Positions 1-10,499 of a DNA stretch of 64,000 nt are shown one piece after another (position 1 is the first letter of the stretch; each line of letters starts with the position of its first letter). Origin of the DNA: Castanea sativa (taxonomy: Eukaryota; Streptophyta; Magnoliopsida; Fagales; Fagaceae). Position numbers and translations under genes: made by a program. Below the pieces are notes generated by a model. It saw only the letters and a program-made list of their open reading frames with translations. It was not told where the DNA came from and did not search any database. The stretch spans positions 26,578,322 to 26,642,321 of the forward strand of contig NC_134017.1 of the NCBI RefSeq assembly GCF_040712315.1, read 5' to 3'.

Positions 1-1
1 C

Positions 2-928
2 CAATGTCAAAGATTCGCTCCAAATATACATCAACCAGGGGGAGTCCTTAATCCTCTATCTAGCCCTTGGCCTTTTGCTCAATAGGGCTTAGACATTGTT
101 GGACCCTTCCCCAAAGCAACAGGAAACAGGCGATGGCTCCTCGTCGGAACGGAATATTTCACCAAATGGGTTGAAACCGAACCATTATCAAATATCAGAG
201 ACATGGAAGCAAAAAAGTTTGTATGGAAAAATATCGTTACTAGGTTCGGCATCCCTCATACTCTCATTTCAGATAATGGTTTACAATTTGATAGCAAAGC
301 CTTTCGGAAATACTTTTGTGATCTGGGCATCACGAATAGATATTCCACTCCGGCTTATCCTCAAGGAAATGGGCAAGCCGAGGCTGTCAACAAAGTAATA
401 GTGAGTGGACTAAAAAAAAGGTTGGGTGACGCTAAGGGGAGGTGGGTGGAAGAACTGCCACATGTCTTATGGACGTATCCAACTACACCACGAAGATCCA
501 CAGGTGAAACACCCTTCTCTATGACTTATGGAGCCGAGGCAGTAATACCCTTAGAAACTGGGTTCCCAACCCTGAACAAAAGCTCCTTCGTTCCAGATAG
601 CAATGATGATCTATTGAGGAGAAATTTAGACTTAGTTGAGGAACGACGAGAGAACGTCATGGTTCAACTAGCTTATTATCAACATAAGCTCAAGCAGGGG
701 TATGATTCCCATGTAAAACTTTGACCTCTTGGACCTGGCAACTTAGTATTAAGGAAAGTTTTGGGCACAACGAAGAACCCTGCGTGGGGAAAATTGGGGC
801 CCAACTGGGAAGGACCTTATCGTATTACTTCGGTCGTAGGAATAGGGGCTTACAATCTGGAAGATTTGGATGAACGTGTTGTACAACGTCCCTGGAATGT
901 AAATAATCTACAAAAGTACTATTATTAA
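2..928 (+). pseudogene. Ty3/gypsy (Tat-type) integrase, 3' end of pol, element 1
   Basis: This is the C-terminal part of a retrotransposon polyprotein; the rest lies left of the window. Integrase inserts the element cDNA into host DNA. The catalytic D,D,E residues are visible: D in GLDIVGPF near base 90, D in SDNGLQF near 265, E in GNGQAEAVNK near 385. It ends with the NLQKYYY tail at a TAA (926-928), which closely matches the end of the second element's integrase in this window. Two in-frame stops break it: TAG at 83-85, where the family has Trp, and TGA at 722-724, where Arg is expected. No chromodomain follows, which fits the Tat lineage. It is a dead copy; family assignment is firm and lineage is supported by the aORF downstream. 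Confidence 0.9.
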
Positions 929-984
929 ATAAAAGGCACTTCGGCCGTTTTTTGTTAAAACTACATTGCGTTCATTGTCTTCGT

Positions 985-1748
985 TCATTTAAGTATCAAA
1001 CTGAAGCTTGGTATGCTTGGATCCTCGGACCACATACCTCGTCTAAATTGATATTTTTTACCAAGTGTTAAACAGAACCTTAGTTATGTCTGGTCCTCGG
1101 ATCATCTACTTTGGGAAAATTAACATTTCAATTGTTTCATTTAAGTATCAAACTGAAGCTTGGTGTGCCTGGATCCTCGGACCACATACCTCGTCTAAAT
1201 TGATATTCTTTACCAAGTGTTAAATAGAACCTTAGTTATGCCTGGTCCTCGAATCATCTACTTTGGGAAAATTAACATTTCAATTATTTCATTTAAGTAT
1301 TAAACTGAAGCTTGGTGTGCTTGGATCCTCGGACCACATACCTCGTCTAAATTGATATTCTTTACCAAGTGTTAAATAAAACCTTAGTTATGTCTGGTCC
1401 TTGGATCTACTTTGGGAAAATTAACATTTCAATTGTTTCATTTAAGTATCAAACTGAAGCTTGGTGTGCCTGGATCCTCGGATCACATACCTCGTCTAAA
1501 TTGATATTCTTTACCAAGTGTTAAACAGAACCTTAGTTATGTCTGGTCCTCGGATCATCTACTTTGGGAAAATTAACCTTTCAATTGTTTCATTTAAGTA
1601 TCAAACTGAAGCTTGGTGTGCCTGTATCCTCGGACCACATACCTCGTCTAAATTGATATTCTTTACCAAGTGTTAAACAGAACCTTAGTTATGCCTGGTC
1701 CTCGGATCATTTACTTTGGGAAAACTAACATTTCTTTTCTTTTTGTTA
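985..1748 (+). repeat. Five-copy 152-bp tandem array between pol and antisense ORF, element 1
   Basis: The phrase AAGTATCAAACTGAAGC recurs at about 991, 1143, 1295, 1444 and 1596, with a degenerate sixth start at 1749, so the period is 149-153 bp. Each unit carries GGATCCTCGGACCACATACC and a second TGGTCCTCGGATCATCTAC phrase. Copies differ at only a few bases, so the array is young or homogenised. Tat-lineage elements are known for variable tandem repeats in this position, and such repeats can seed satellite DNA. Confidence 0.92.
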
Positions 1749-2172
1749 AAGTATCAAAGCTTTGCATGCCTAGGTCAATAGACCATATGCCTTATTTCAT
1801 ATATTTGACATAGTTCAACTAGAAGTCCAAAATGAAGAATCAATTACTTAAAGTCTCTTTGACATAATGATAAACGGATAAGAAATCCATGAGCATCACT
1901 TAATGCAGTTCCTGGCATATTAAGCCTGCCTAGAGTATCAATTTCGATCCAGGTTATGGCTTTAACTTTAGTAAGAGGAAAAAGATAGTACTTTTGGAGT
2001 GATATGATCAAAACAAAACAAAAAGTGAGGGCGATCTAACAAGGAAAGTAGCATTCGCGCTTATATTAGATTCAAATAGTACTTTTGCAATTACAAAAAA
2101 CTTGCGAAATTACACTTAAAAATAAAAAATAAAACAAAAAAAAAAGCAACAACAAAAACTATGGAGAAGTAG
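1749..2172. other. Spacer between array and antisense ORF
   Basis: Internal element sequence with a degenerate start of another array unit, then A-rich sequence (2080-2160) just past the antisense stop codon, where the antisense transcript would end. I see no gene here. Confidence 0.5.
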
Positions 2173-4850
2173 TCACTGTTTCAGCTTAATCTTCAGAGGG
2201 CCTTTAGGGTCTTGAGGAGGTGGAAGCTGCACCAAGGACTCATCGGCAATTCCTTTGCCTTTGGGATCATCCTTCAAAGTTATTGGATTAGCTTGATCAC
2301 CCAGCTCATCCTTTGAAGATTCCTGAAGGTCACTTAAAGGCTGTATGTCTTCTAGTGCCTTTTCTTGTACTGGATTAACTTGTTTGAGGGTATCTTCAGG
2401 AAGAGTTAAGTCTTCAGCCAAATCGCCTCTCTTATCTTCAGATGATACCTGGGCAGCTTCATGGGCAGTTTCAGGAATGGTAGAAGCTCGAATTGCAGGA
2501 GGATAGTAGACACTCTCTGCTTTCCAAAGAGTGGAAGAGGCATTAACCCAGCTTGGGAAAGTGCCTCATTCCACACTTGGAGGCAGTAATGCCTACATAC
2601 CTTGGGAACCTGAGCCTTGAAGGTTTCCGTGATCTCCTTCACACCTATATCGTAACCTTTTTGTTCAGCTCGGTCCCTTGAGATCTCGGCCTCTTCTTTT
2701 GCTTTTTCAGCTCTTTTCTTCTCTTCAAGGGCTTCCTCTTTGCCCTTGATGGCCTCCTCTTTGACCCTCTCAGACTCGTTCAGATCTTTCTTGAGATCCT
2801 CAATAAGCCTTCGTGCTGCAGAGAGGTTATCGTCGGCTTGTCGGAGCATTAGGCGCTGATCCTCGGCCTGTTTAGTCGTTGTTTTCAGATCAGCCTCTAA
2901 GCCTGCCTTATCACTCTCTGCCTTAGCCAACTTGGCTGAGACCTCCTGCAGCTTCTTCTTCTGAAGGTCCAAAATCTTTTGGGCGGTTTCACGCCTTGAT
3001 TCCTCGGCCCTCAGAGATTTATAGGAGCTGATGGCAATCTCTTCTGCCCTATGGGCAGATTGAACGGCCTGTGAACGAAAAATATAAAACTTATACATAT
3101 ATGTATTTAAAAGCAAAAAAAAAAAAAAAAAATAATAATAATAGCCAAAGTTTAGAAGAAAAAACTCACCATTGCAAGCTCCTTCTTCAAAATCATAAAA
3201 ACGTTATGGTCCCTTTTCTTTCTAAGCTCACCCATGTCCTCAGGGAGCAACAGCGCCTGCTCCAATGCATCTGCGACACATGCAGCTGTCCCCTTATCGG
3301 AGTTTCTGATGGACGCGTCCACGGTGATAGCCTGGTCGTCCATGGACATGTCAGGAAGCCATAAAGGGGCGCGCACGGCCACCTACTGTTCGGTTCTTTT
3401 TTCCGACCTGGTCTGCACGGTGCGGGCCTGCTTACCACCCTTTTCAATCTCGGGCTCCTTAGGAAGAGAGCCCTTTCCTACCTCCATCACTTCCTTTCCT
3501 TTCGGCTGATCCCTTTTCCTTTTAAGGTCAGCTGTGTTGGTGCGTTGAGTTTGGGAAGGAGGGGGAGGAGGAGGGAGCCTAGTCTCAGGGCCTTTGTCAG
3601 CACCCTTTTCTTGGGTCCGAGGGCGCACCTATTTAGTTGGTTCTTGGGCTCTAAGGCCTTTGTCAGCACCCTCAAGTACATCTTTTAAGCTGGGCTTGAT
3701 CTTACGTTGAATGCCCATGTTATTAGGCTGTTGAGTAGTGGCTTGCAAAACTTGTGTGGAGGTGCCGAGGATGGGAATTGAATCTTCCGGAGAGTGGGGT
3801 TGATTAAAAACCTCGAACTCGTCCTCGGAATCAGATACCTCAACTATTTCTTCGTCTTCCTTTACGGTAGGGTGGAAAGACGTAACTTCACCAGGGATGG
3901 ATTGTGTAGGAAAAGGGACTATGGGAATCCCAACTGGAATAGGTTGTGGTGGTTGGATTGGTTGGGTGACCAAAGTACCTTGAGGAATAGGAGTCCCCTC
4001 CGGTAGCAAGAAACCTTCAACGGCAACGCTAATCCGAGGAAGGCGAGGGTCGTGGGCTTTGATCACGCACTTCGGCGCCTAAAAAACTTTGGAAATCGGA
4101 GTGTAGCCGAGGATCAGATGAGCCGCTCGGAGTTGGCCGTCAGTATGCACAAAAACCTCGGCTTGTAGGATCCTGTCCAACTGTCCGAAATCGACAAGAT
4201 TAGGATGACGATCCGTTGCATGTGGATCTGTAGAGTTATCCAAACAGAAAAGGGTAAGAATAAGTAAAAAGACAAAAAAATAAATAGTATGTATATAATA
4301 ATATAATGGTTTTAAGGGTTCTATATAGAAGCCAAAAAACTTCACCTGGAGTCCCTTCCCTTGTCGGACAGGGGAGGCCGTCGTGCCAATTTCCTGATAC
4401 GATCAGGAAGTCGTTTTTTAGGCCCTTATTAGATTCAGGCAGACATTGAATTAGCCTAACTTCTGGGTATCTAGATTTTAGGTAATATTCGTCTTTCTTT
4501 CTTAGGTAATGGAGGTTATAAACCCAGTTCACATCGTGGTGAGTGAGCCCTAGGTTCATCTTCTCATTTAAGGCATCTATGGAACCTAGGATCCTAAAGA
4601 CATTTGGGGCGCACTGGGTGGGAGCTAATCTAAAAGCCCTAAGATAGTCCCTAGTCACGGTTCCCATGGGGATTTTCATTCCCCCTTCGATGAACGCAAT
4701 CATCGGGATTACAACCTCCCCCGTTTTTCTTTTTACATAATATTCCTCCTCGTTACAGTACCTAATAGATATGTCCGAGGGGATTTTGTACTTAACCTTG
4801 AACTGCTCTATTTTTTCGTTTGAATCCACCAGGGACGCAAATCTACCTAT
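2173..4850 (-). pseudogene. Antisense ORF (aORF) of Tat element 1, three exons, broken
   Basis: Reads opposite to pol. Exon 1 is 4346-4850, exon 2 is 3170-4227, exon 3 is 2173-3068; both introns are GT-AG (donors CCAG|GTGAAG and AATG|GTGAGT, acceptors CTACAG and TTCACAG) and phases agree. The N-terminal part (exon 1 and start of exon 2) resembles the plant 'putative gypsy type transposon' domain; exon 2 continues Pro/Ser-rich; exon 3 is a long Lys/Glu/Ala coiled coil followed by an acidic tail ending at TGA 2173-2175. Damage: the start codon is ATA at 4850-4848 where the second element has ATG; TAG stops at 4079-4081, 3629-3631 and 3383-3385; a one-base indel near 2547 shifts frame. The role of aORFs in the Tat lineage is unknown. 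I infer a once-translated spliced gene, about 800 residues. Confidence 0.85.
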
Positions 4851-5418
4851 CTTTGAAAAAGGGGGGGGGTGTGTGAAGAAAACTAAAAAAGAACTACGCC
4901 GAGGATGAAAGATACAGAGAAAAAGAAAAAAATGGGGAGGGAAAGAAACAAAAGAAACAAAGAGCTGATAAGGAGGGGAGAAAGTATTGAAGAACTTACT
5001 TTAAAAAAGAAGAAGGCACGGTCACCTCGGACAGGGTATTTGATAAAAAGAGAAGGTACGGGAAGATGGCAAATGTGGCAGGTACGTTATAAGGTTACTG
5101 TAGTGTGAAGAATTTTGAAGGAAGTTAGTACTTATATATCAAAAAGAGTTATGAAGCGGGCGAATTCCCGCCTCAACACAGGAATCGCTCTCAACCGTTG
5201 GATATGTGTCACATCTTTGAAACATGGGGGACATAGAGGCGCCAGTAATTAATTCGGGGGCGTTTCGCATACAGAAGCGTCGGGAACACGCGACGGGTAA
5301 TTCAAAAGTTATTTTCCCGTCAGCAATATTGCCAAAATTTCGCAAGATAAAAAGGTGTTTTAAGTCGAGATCTTATTTTCCTCCCGAGGTGAAGAAATAA
5401 AGAATCTCGAGGGGCCAT
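4851..5418. other. aORF leader/promoter and polypurine tract, element 1
   Basis: Pyrimidine-rich leader of the aORF on the minus strand (4855-5105), its TATA box, then internal sequence up to the purine-rich tract TCGAGGGGCCAT (5407-5418) that would prime plus-strand synthesis directly before the 3' LTR. No other gene seen. Confidence 0.55.
5131..5140 (-). promoter_or_regulatory. TATA box of the antisense ORF, element 1
   Basis: The minus strand reads GATATATAAG here, about 285 bp upstream of the aORF start position. The second Tat element has TATATAAG at the corresponding place (37029-37036). This suggests that the aORF has its own promoter. Confidence 0.6.
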
Positions 5419-6187
5419 TGTAGGGGCATTGGGCCCAGTAATTTACCAAGGATGGCCCAACGAAGTCTTTTGGGCTAGAAACCCAAATCCGAAGACATCA
5501 AAATGATCTTGGAGTATCTGAATGTATCTCATAAAGAAATGCCAAGTAAAGATATGATAAACGAATGACCAATTACGTCTGAGGAGTAGATTTGTCCTCG
5601 GATTGTTAAGCTGAGGACATAGGAAGAGAGGTTTAGTGTCCCTGGGCTATGTTATAAAGAATCCTATGACTACGGGAATACACAGTACACGTGGAGGACA
5701 ATAAAAAGAGCGGTAGAATATCTAAAGGTAAAGCTGCTACCACCGCCCATACATTAAAAACTCTGTAATTGATATACTGACTGCATAGATGGAAAGATGG
5801 GACCTGAGCATGAGGTTTGGAACTTGGACCCTGACCTCAGCGGACTTTAGGGAAAAATTGATGGGACAAGTATCCTAAACCAGCCTTGCAACCATGAGGT
5901 GGAAGATGATGAAGAGAAGAAGAGGAAGTATAAATAAAGGGGAAGACCTACGAAGAGGGAGGAGGCTTTTTCAGTAAGAAAAAGGGCCAATAGTATATGA
6001 TAATCAATAATTGTATCCAACCTTAGGAAATACTATTATAAACTATCCTCGGATTGTGTCCGAGGAGGAACTTTCAGTCTTACTCTTGCAAATAACTCTT
6101 TATTTCATGCCATTGGGCCCAAAGCCTGTTCTTTTCCTTGTTATCTAAACCATCCTTGAAATCTAGATTACAAACCCATCCTCTACA
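5419..6187 (+). mobile_element. 3' LTR of Tat element 1
   Basis: Starts TGTAGGGGCATTGGGCCC directly after the polypurine tract and ends CCATCCTCTACA, so it has inverted TGTAG...CTACA termini (769 bp). A TATA box (TATAAATA, 5929-5936) marks the U3 promoter. The 5' LTR is outside the window, so the target duplication cannot be checked. Confidence 0.88.
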
Positions 6188-6404
6188 AATTTATTGTAAA
6201 AAAGGCTTTTCAAGCCCATTTCCTTCCAGTCGTAGATTGAGAATTTGAATTGTGTCCTTACATATATTCTTAAAAATATAATAAACTTTGATAGAAGCAT
6301 TCTTTATTTTTTAATTTGTTTTGCTTTTATTTTTCATTCGGAGATTAATTAGCAATATATTCTACATTTTTATTTATTTTATTTTTAGAAGAGAGGAAAA
6401 ATGT

Positions 6405-6583
6405 GGATTTCATGGTTTTTTTGTTGTTGATACAAGATATAAATTTTACTCAAGCTTAATCTAAGTGAATATGTGTGTGAAACTTTCTCTTGAAAACTTG
6501 AACCCCGACCCTTACCCTTACACACTACAAGCACTTGTGGAGTGACCATTGCACAAGAGTGTGCGGTGGTGGATTTCATGGTT
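6405..6583 (-). mobile_element. tRNA-derived SINE, copy 1 (with target duplication)
   Basis: Body 6418-6570. On the minus strand it begins ACCACCGCACAC, has an A box around TTGTGCAATGGTCAC, a B box GGGGTTCAAGT, and ends in an A-rich tail (T-run on the plus strand at 6418). A perfect 13-bp target duplication, GGATTTCATGGTT, flanks it (6405-6417 and 6571-6583). Two more copies of the family lie at 40.4 and 53.3 kb. Confidence 0.9.
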
Positions 6584-7326
6584 AAAAGTTAGAGATCCTT
6601 GTTACATTAATTTGTCATTTATAAAAAATAATATTTTTCTTTCATTGGTATTATATTTTTCTTATACTAGTGATTTGTAGGTATTTATAATTTTATACAC
6701 GTAAAGTGACGTTTCTTATTTAAATTAATTAAAATTTTATATCTTTCATAATATTTTTTATACTATTAACACATAGAATGCTCGTTTATCCTTAAAAAAA
6801 AAACATAGGATGCTTTAACAATATGGCATTTTACAATGTTTTTTGAATGTTGAATACCTTAACTTTTCTTTTTGTCCTTTTACGTCTTATTCAACAGAAT
6901 TGCCATATCCATGTTGAAAAGCTCTTCACAGTTCACACACACTGTATAACGTGAGAAATTCAGTGCATTATCGCATAGATCCATAAAAAAAGATACCTCC
7001 TCCTATCAGGATATTTTTCAAACTGGATTCTTGCAAAGTCACTTCAAAGTTCAAAGACCTAGATGAGCTGTGATTGCGTGTCCTAGCTAGCTAACTCAGA
7101 ATTAATCCACGAGCGTATTATCTAATAAAAAGCTGCTTTTGGATTTTAATTAAGCACACGAAAACTTCCGAGTGGAATGATTAACAACGTTTTACCATAA
7201 CCACTCTTTTGGCAAATCACCACCGACTAATGCGATATTCAGTGGATGGAAAATTGCCACATTTAAAGTTAATTACGAGGTGACATAACTAAGTTGAACA
7301 AAATCGTGTGTTTTGAGTAACTCGAA
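6584..7326. other. No gene seen
   Basis: AT-rich intergenic sequence. No long open frame, RNA gene or recognisable element. Confidence 0.5.
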
Positions 7327-7687
7327 CTTGTGTTAAAAGGTTGGTTGGTAGGTGATGGGTCTAGTTGCGGTTCTTTCAAACGATACAATCACAAGGGTTT
7401 TGATTCTCACATATCCAATATTTCACATCTCTACCAGTTCTCTTGACTCTTAAGTCTTAATGGCTTGAATACTTTTTTATTTTAAGTTTCAACTTATGGC
7501 GTTCGTTCTTGTGTTAAAAGGTTGGTTCGTAGGTGATGGGTCTAATTGCAATTCTTTCAAACGATACAATCACAAGGGTTTTGATTCTCACATATCCAAT
7601 ATTTCACATCTCTACCAGTTCTCTTGACTCTTAATGGCTTTAATACTTTTTTATTTTAAGTTTTAATTTATGGCGTCTGTTCTTGAT
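7327..7687 (+). repeat. Two-copy 181-bp direct tandem duplication, SINE-like unit
   Basis: The unit starting CTTGTGTTAAAAGGTTGG occurs at 7327 and again at 7508. It contains GGGTTTTGATTCTCAC, which looks like a pol III B box, and GGTAGGTGATGGGTCTAG upstream, so the unit may be an old SINE. The copies differ by a few bases and a short deletion. Confidence 0.85.
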
Positions 7688-7689
7688 AA

Positions 7690-7800
7690 TAACATTTTTA
7701 TTGTCAGACCAAAACACTAATCGGTTTTTGGTGTAGGCGGAAAATTCCTAATCTTTTATTCAACTATCAGAGACTTTACCAATTGAGTTAACTGGAACCC
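7690..7800 (-). mobile_element. SINE remnant, second family
   Basis: The minus strand reads GGTTCCAGTTAACTCAATTG then GTAAAGTCTCTGATAG, which has a tRNA-like A box (TTAACTCAATTGG). The B-box region (AGGAATTTTCCGCC) is degenerate. No clear target duplication. Confidence 0.55.
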
Positions 7801-8976
7801 ACTAATTGTTTGAATACTTATGATAACCATCAAGTCTTGGGATCAAGAGTCTCTTATTTTACATATATTTTTATGTGTTAAAATGTGGATATTCTAACAT
7901 ATATTATGGATGTGTGTGTGAAATAGTGGATGTCAATGAGTGTAATGTTCCACTTTTTGAAAAAGTTCCTCAATCATAAAAGTAGACATGTGGCAAGATT
8001 AAAAAAAAAAAAGAAAAAAAAAAGAAGAAGAACAAAAATTGAAAGTCAACCAAATGGCAAATATTGTTAAAGAATAATTGGAACAAGCCAATACAGGTTC
8101 CATGGGCAGCTCTGTTAATAAATTTGGGTCGAACAATAGGACAAAACCCATGGACTAGCAGACACTATAAGTATATATTCAGCATAGATTAGTACATAGT
8201 CCTAAATGCAATTCATGTAATTAGTGATAAGAATTTTAGGGGTCGATCAATTTTTGGCCTCAAACCTAATAAGAGTTTTATTGCCAAATTTTACTTGATA
8301 AAAGATTGGGATACCACTTCTTTATTTCAAATTTTATTTTGACAATTGAAAACCTACTTTCTACAAAATTCCATTTTAAGTTTTTTTAGCGAAAAAACAA
8401 AATGATTATCTATATAATAATAATATAAAATGAAAGAATTTAAATTGTTGTTCACTTTTTCTAATTTTAACACATGAACTTTAAAAAAAAAAGCAGTATT
8501 TTAATTTGATTTTTAGATTTACAAATAGTCCTAAACTAGTTATATTAGTTTAACTAATTAAAACTCACCACCTTTTTGTATAAAGTAAAGAGTACCAACA
8601 AATTCCGATTAGATTAGGTTTGATCTTATCTAAATAAGTTTTAACTAAATTAAATACGTTATTTTATACAAATTCTCTAATTTTTATTATTATTTAATAC
8701 TAGTTATTATTAACTAAACATTTATTATCTATAAATTTTTTGTTGTTGAGCTTTTTAGTTAATTGCATTAGTTAAGAACCTGGTAATAGTACTTCAACCA
8801 ACAATTGATATTCATAAGCCAAACACCCCACACCAAGTATTTATAGAGATATTTAAGTCACAAAAAACATGTTCGAAACATGTAAATATATGACATGTTG
8901 TTTGTCGTTATGGAATCTTAAAACCAAGGGATATTGGTGGTTGTGCTACTGTCGAAAATTCGCCGAAGTACTAGCA
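7801..8976. other. No gene seen
   Basis: AT-rich intergenic sequence with A-runs (7990-8035). No supported gene or element. Confidence 0.5.
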
Positions 8977-8981
8977 GTGGC

Positions 8982-9348
8982 TATCAAAATGTAAAGCATG
9001 TTGAGCATGATGAGCATGACAGACATAAAGGCTTGACAGAATCAAAACCAAGGCAAAACTGCAGAATTGAAGAAATAAAAGAGAAGCAAGTGTAAAACGA
9101 CAAGTAGCTTAAGGTGTTAAAGCTGTATCTAGTTTAGTCTATATTTATCAATTGTAGATGTTAGTTGAGACAGGTGAGAATGTTAGTTACTCTGTAGATT
9201 CACACGTGTATAGTTGGTTAGTTAGTTTTTGGCAGTTACTCTTTATTCTGTTTTCATTTCCTTTAGATGCTTTGATAGTATATAAATCGTGTACAATTCA
9301 TTGATTGATTAATACAATGGATAAAGTTTTCTTCCCTGTTTTCTGATA
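8982..9348 (+). repeat. 5' LTR of the copia element
   Basis: Starts TATCAAAATGTAAAGC and ends CTGTTTTCTGATA. The termini are TATCA...TGATA rather than the usual TG...CA. A TATA box (GTATATAAATCG) lies near 9280. Confidence 0.88.
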
Positions 9349-9349
9349 C

Positions 9350-9361
9350 GGTATCAGAGCA
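9350..9361 (+). promoter_or_regulatory. Primer binding site (initiator Met tRNA type)
   Basis: GGTATCAGAGCA matches the complement of the 3' end of plant initiator methionine tRNA, except that the usual leading T is C. It starts one base after the 5' LTR end. Confidence 0.8.
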
Positions 9362-9483
9362 ATTTCCCAAATTTCTCTAGGGTTTGGGGTTTGCACTTTC
9401 TCACAATTTTCTCAAGAAAATTTCCTTCTTCTTGCTAAGAAAATTCCTTCTTGCTAAGAAAATTTCTTTTCGTCTTGTCAATA

Positions 9484-10400
9484 ATGGCTTCCGCTGTTGC
9501 TACAAATGGTTCTACATCAGAGAGTGCACCTGTTTCTTCTTCGCAGGACTCACTAATGGATGATCCCCTGTTCTTGCACCATGCAGAGAATCCAAGCACA
9601 GTTCTTGTCACACAGCCCTTGAGTAGAGGAGAAAACTACTCAGCATGGGCTCGAGCTGTGAGGAAAGCTTTGCTTACCAAGAATAAATTGGGTTTCATTG
9701 ATGGTACTCTTACTCTCTCTTCGCCATTAGTGTCTTCTCCCTCAGCTATGCAAGCTTGGATCAGATGTGATAACATGGTTGGCACTAGGCTAACTATAAT
9801 TCAGTCTCACCTAAGCTTCAATCAACCATCATTTATAAAGACACTGCTCTGGAAATTCGGAATGATTTGAGGAATAGGTTTGCTCAAACAAATGGTCCAA
9901 GGGTCTTCAATCTTCAAATGGAGATTTCTGAGCTTCATCAAGGTGGGGTGACTATAACAGATTTCTTTACTCAGTTAAAAGCAGTTTGGGATCAATTACA
10001 GAATCTGAACCCTTAATGGGATTGAATGAAATCCAAGAAGAATGAAACATTTTCCCAAGTTAGGACCTAAGTTTTGCTAATGGATCCAATTCCCTCTCTT
10101 AATAAGGTTTACTCTTTGTTGATTCAAGAAGAAACACAAAGAGTAGTCACTAATCCATCCACTATTAAGGTTGATTCTACGGCTTTAGTTGCTAAAATGC
10201 CCAATCTTTGTAACAATCTTATTGGTAATGGTCCTAGTACTAAGGGTAAAGAGAAACCAATTTGTACTCATTGTGGGAAGACTGGTCACACAGCAGATAA
10301 ATGCTATAGGTTGCATGGTTTTCCCCCTGGTTTCAAGTTCAAGAATAAGAAAGCAATGGCTCATCAAGTTTCAATCCCTCAACCACAAGAATTGGTCTTA
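9484..10400 (+). pseudogene. copia gag (capsid and zinc knuckle), frameshifted
   Basis: ATG at 9484 opens a frame with the copia-type gag N-terminal motif (NPSTVLVTQPLSRGENYSAW) and KNKLGFIDG. Frame is lost near 9830 and continues in another frame (FAQTNGPRVFNLQMEI). A CCHC zinc knuckle (C-x2-C-x4-H-x4-C) lies at 10263-10304, followed by YRLHGFPPGF, typical of copia nucleocapsid. Gag packages the RNA in virus-like particles. It is broken by at least one frameshift and stops around 10015-10045. Confidence 0.85.
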
Positions 10401-10499
10401 AACACTACCACTAGCAACTCCATCTCAATGTTAACAGCTTCTAGCCTTGATTGCTCCCTTTTCTCCACTTGTTTCTGCAGTGCAAGGAAGAGAAACACC

